64,000 nucleotides of DNA, from NCBI RefSeq assembly GCF_000015725.1, contig NC_008825.1, forward strand, positions 992,001 through 1,056,000, given 5' to 3'. Of the stretch, positions 62,021 to 64,000 are shown piece after piece. This DNA is from Methylibium petroleiphilum PM1 (lineage in GTDB: Bacteria > Pseudomonadota > Gammaproteobacteria > Burkholderiales > Burkholderiaceae_C). Position 1 is the stretch's first letter. Each line of letters begins with the position of its first letter. Under the pieces are notes generated by a model. It did not search any database, was not told the origin of the DNA, and was given only the letters and a program-made list of their open reading frames with translations. Both the position numbers and the translations under genes were made by a program.

Positions 62021-63094
62021 TCAAGCCGTGCGGCGCGCGGTCGACGGGCCGGCAGCGGCCGGGTCACCGGGCGATGTGCCGGACGGCGGTGGTGCGGCCT
62101 CGGCGGCGCCTGCCGACGCGCCGGGAGGGCGCTGCGGCGCCAGCACCACGCGGTCGCGCGGTGTCTTGTCGAGCAGCAGGCGCGTCACGTCGGGCCGCGA
62201 GTAGTGGCCGGCCGGATCGGCCGCCGCCTTGGCCAGCGTGATCAGGCCCAGGTCGAGCTCGGCGTGGACGAGCCCCTCGGTGTGCTCCGGCAGCGGCTCG
62301 GTCAGCAGGCGGCCGTCGGGCGCGTAGATGCCCGCATAGCCACCGCCTTCGAGCAGCAGCTGTCGCTTCGTCGGGTCGTCGCCGCACAGCATCGCCACCA
62401 TTTCCTTCGAGACCGTGGCGCAGGGGGCGACCACGAAGCACTGGCCTTCCACCGCGTAGATGCGGCTGGCGGCGGTGTTCACCTCCGCGCCCAGCGCATG
62501 GGCGCCGCCACGGTAGAGCGAGAAGCTGGGCCAGGCGGCGATGTGCACCTGCTCGTCCTGCGCGTACATCGCGTACTTCGACAGCGGTTGCAGATGCTCC
62601 CAGCAGCACAGCGCGCCGATGCGTCCGAGCGCGGTGTCGTGCACGCCGAGGTCGCTGCCGTCGCCCTCGCCGAACACGGTGCGCTCCACGTGCGTGGGCT
62701 TGAGCTTGCGGCGCCGCGCCACCGTGCGGCCCTCGGCGTCGATGATCCACTGGCCCATGTAGAGGCTGCCGCCGGCCTTCTCGCTGTGGCCCATCACGAC
62801 CATGATGGCGTGGTCGCGGGCCGCCTGGGCGATGCGATCGGCCTGCGGCGAGCCGTCGACCAGCGAGTGATCGTGGTAGCGCTGGATGAACTGCAGCGCC
62901 CAGGCCGGCGAATCGAGCCAGATGAACCACGGGTAGCCGGGCAGCCAGGTTTCCGGAAAGGCCACGAGCTGCGCGCCCTGCGTGGCGGCCTCGGCGATCA
63001 GGCCCACGGCCTTGTCGATCGACGCGTCGAGATCCAGGAACACCGGCGCAGCCTGGACGGCGGCAGCGCGGAACTTGGGGTGCGAAACCGGCAT
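62021..63094 (-). CDS. Nitrilase (arylacetonitrilase-like)
   Basis: 357-aa carbon-nitrogen hydrolase. Catalytic Glu is in VAFPETWLPGYPWF, Lys in RRKLKPTHVERTVFG and Cys in GALCCWEHLQPLSKYAMYAQ. The CWEHLQPL context and the length fit true nitrilases rather than ureases or amidases. Start after AGGAG. It has a Pro/Ala-rich C-terminal tail. Converting phenylacetonitrile-type compounds to phenylacetate would feed the adjacent paa pathway; the substrate is inferred from context. Confidence 0.88.
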   Translation of the reverse strand: MPVSHPKFRAAAVQAAPVFLDLDASIDKAVGLIAEAATQGAQLVAFPETWLPGYPWFIWLDSPAWALQFIQRYHDHSLVDGSPQADRIAQAARDHAIMVVMGHSEKAGGSLYMGQWIIDAEGRTVARRRKLKPTHVERTVFGEGDGSDLGVHDTALGRIGALCCWEHLQPLSKYAMYAQDEQVHIAAWPSFSLYRGGAHALGAEVNTAASRIYAVEGQCFVVAPCATVSKEMVAMLCGDDPTKRQLLLEGGGYAGIYAPDGRLLTEPLPEHTEGLVHAELDLGLITLAKAAADPAGHYSRPDVTRLLLDKTPRDRVVLAPQRPPGASAGAAEAAPPPSGTSPGDPAAAGPSTARRTA

Positions 63095-63243
63095 GGCGAG
63101 GCTCCTGTCGTGCAATGGAGCGGAGCATGCGACGGATCGGTCCCGGCGTCTTGCCTGGACGAGGCGCGGTACTTGACCGCAGCACGCAGCGCGCGGCCTG
63201 GCCGCGTTGCGAATGGCGTTCTCAGGCCCTGAGCTGCAGCCCC

Positions 63244-64000
63244 ATGCCCACCCTGTTCACCACTGTCGGTGTCGAGCCCGCCCAGCGCCTGGCGTACTGG
63301 ACCGATGGCGTCTGCGACACCTATGTGCAGCTGGACTGCGACGCGATCGGCGACGCCTCGCGGTTCGAAGGCGAGATCGCCGCCGATGCGCTGTCCACGC
63401 TGACGCTGTCGCGCGTGACGGCCAGCGCGCAGCGCGTGCGCCGCACGCCGGCCAAGATCGCGCGGGCGAGCGAGGACTACTTCCTCGTCAGCATCCAGAC
63501 GCAGGGCTGCGGCGCGGTCGTGCAGGACGGACGCGTGGCCCATCTGTCGCCCGGCGACTTCGCCCTCTACGACAGCACGCGGCCCTACGAGCTGCGTTTC
63601 GACGCGGCATTCCAGCAGTACGTGCTGATGCTGCCCGGCCCCACGCTGCGCACCGCCCTGACCGACACGCCGTCGCTCACCGCCTGCGCGGTCAGCGGCC
63701 GGCGCGGGGCCGGTCACCTGATGATCGGCATGATCGAGACGCTGTCGGCCGAGATCGCCACGCTGGCGCCCGAGTCGGCTGCGGCCGTGGCGGACAGCGT
63801 GACGCAGATCCTGATCGCCGGCTTGTCGACGTTGCCGGGCGCCCGGCCGCCGCCGGTGTCGCGGCTCGTCGCGCTGCACCGGCAGCAGGTGAAGGCGCTG
63901 GTGCGCGAGCGGCTGCGCGATCCGGATCTCACGGTGGTCCGCATCGCCGAGCGCCTCGGCGTGTCACCGAGCACCTTGCACCGGGCCTGGGCCGGCGAGG
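63244..64000 (+). CDS. AraC-family regulator, cut by the window end
   Basis: At least 252 codons without stop. The N-terminal part (YFLVSIQTQGCGAVVQDGRV and HLSPGDFALYDSTRPYELRF) is the AraC_binding_2-type sensor. The C-terminal HTH begins LTVVRIAERLGVSPSTLHRA and is truncated after WAGE. It is divergent from the nitrilase (149-nt gap). AraC-type activators such as NitR control nitrilase genes in other bacteria, so it likely responds to a nitrile or an aromatic acid. Confidence 0.82.
   Translation, partial: MPTLFTTVGVEPAQRLAYWTDGVCDTYVQLDCDAIGDASRFEGEIAADALSTLTLSRVTASAQRVRRTPAKIARASEDYFLVSIQTQGCGAVVQDGRVAHLSPGDFALYDSTRPYELRFDAAFQQYVLMLPGPTLRTALTDTPSLTACAVSGRRGAGHLMIGMIETLSAEIATLAPESAAAVADSVTQILIAGLSTLPGARPPPVSRLVALHRQQVKALVRERLRDPDLTVVRIAERLGVSPSTLHRAWAGE

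Overview
The window is GC-rich, densely coded DNA of betaproteobacterial character. The best guess is Burkholderiales (Methylibium/Rubrivivax/Leptothrix/Comamonadaceae-like). This rests on the Bug-type tricarboxylate receptors, the paa cluster layout, the sigma-54 regulators and the codon usage; no rRNA or tRNA is present to confirm it. No insertion sequence, phage gene or CRISPR array was seen.

Region 1 (18-10816, minus strand) reads as one long operon. A Tat-linked subunit-3 protein and a GMC flavoprotein dehydrogenase come first, then an envelope module: a YCF48-type propeller, an RND/MMPL transporter, a DUF1302 barrel and a DUF1329 protein. A MetA-type barrel and two exported SRPBCC paralogues follow, and the operon may run off the left edge.

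Region 2 (11074-23574, plus strand) is divergent from region 1. It is a soluble diiron monooxygenase (SDIMO) locus of the propane/THF monooxygenase type, with hydroxylase alpha, reductase, hydroxylase beta and coupling protein in that order. It is preceded by a CobW-type GTPase, a WD40 protein and a 66-aa protein. It is followed by a divergent GroEL paralogue, a 32-aa membrane peptide, an Nramp metal transporter and a sigma-54 activator. Two sigma-54 promoters with the same AGCGA spacer (11074 and 13755) suggest that oxygenase and accessory genes are co-activated. The inferred logic is that the SDIMO hydroxylates a hydrophobic substrate, the GMC enzyme oxidises the alcohol, and the envelope module moves substrate or product.

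Region 3 (23761-38682) begins with a ribbon-helix-helix protein and a degenerate HD protein. Next come glcDEF (glycolate/2-hydroxyacid oxidase) and a V4R-type sigma-54 activator. A Rieske oxygenase and a second envelope module follow, in the permuted order DUF1302, DUF1329, YCF48, RND. Both the oxygenase and the module have their own sigma-54 promoter.

Region 4 (38765-48341) is a D-glucarate catabolic island: LacI and GntR regulators with visible operators, two orphan Bug receptors, glucarate dehydratase, a 2-hydroxyacid dehydrogenase, ketodeoxyglucarate aldolase, tartronate semialdehyde reductase and glycerate 2-kinase. It would take glucarate to pyruvate and 2-phosphoglycerate.

Region 5 (48349-54158) holds an ABC-2 exporter, an APH-like kinase, a VOC dioxygenase-like protein, a GST-like protein and an amidase. 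Region 6 (54246-61977) is the upper phenylacetate pathway, paaY divergent from paaGIKABCDE-paaR, with a PaaR-type operator between them. Region 7 (62021-64000) is a nitrilase divergent from an AraC-family regulator cut by the window edge; the nitrilase could feed phenylacetate to the paa genes.
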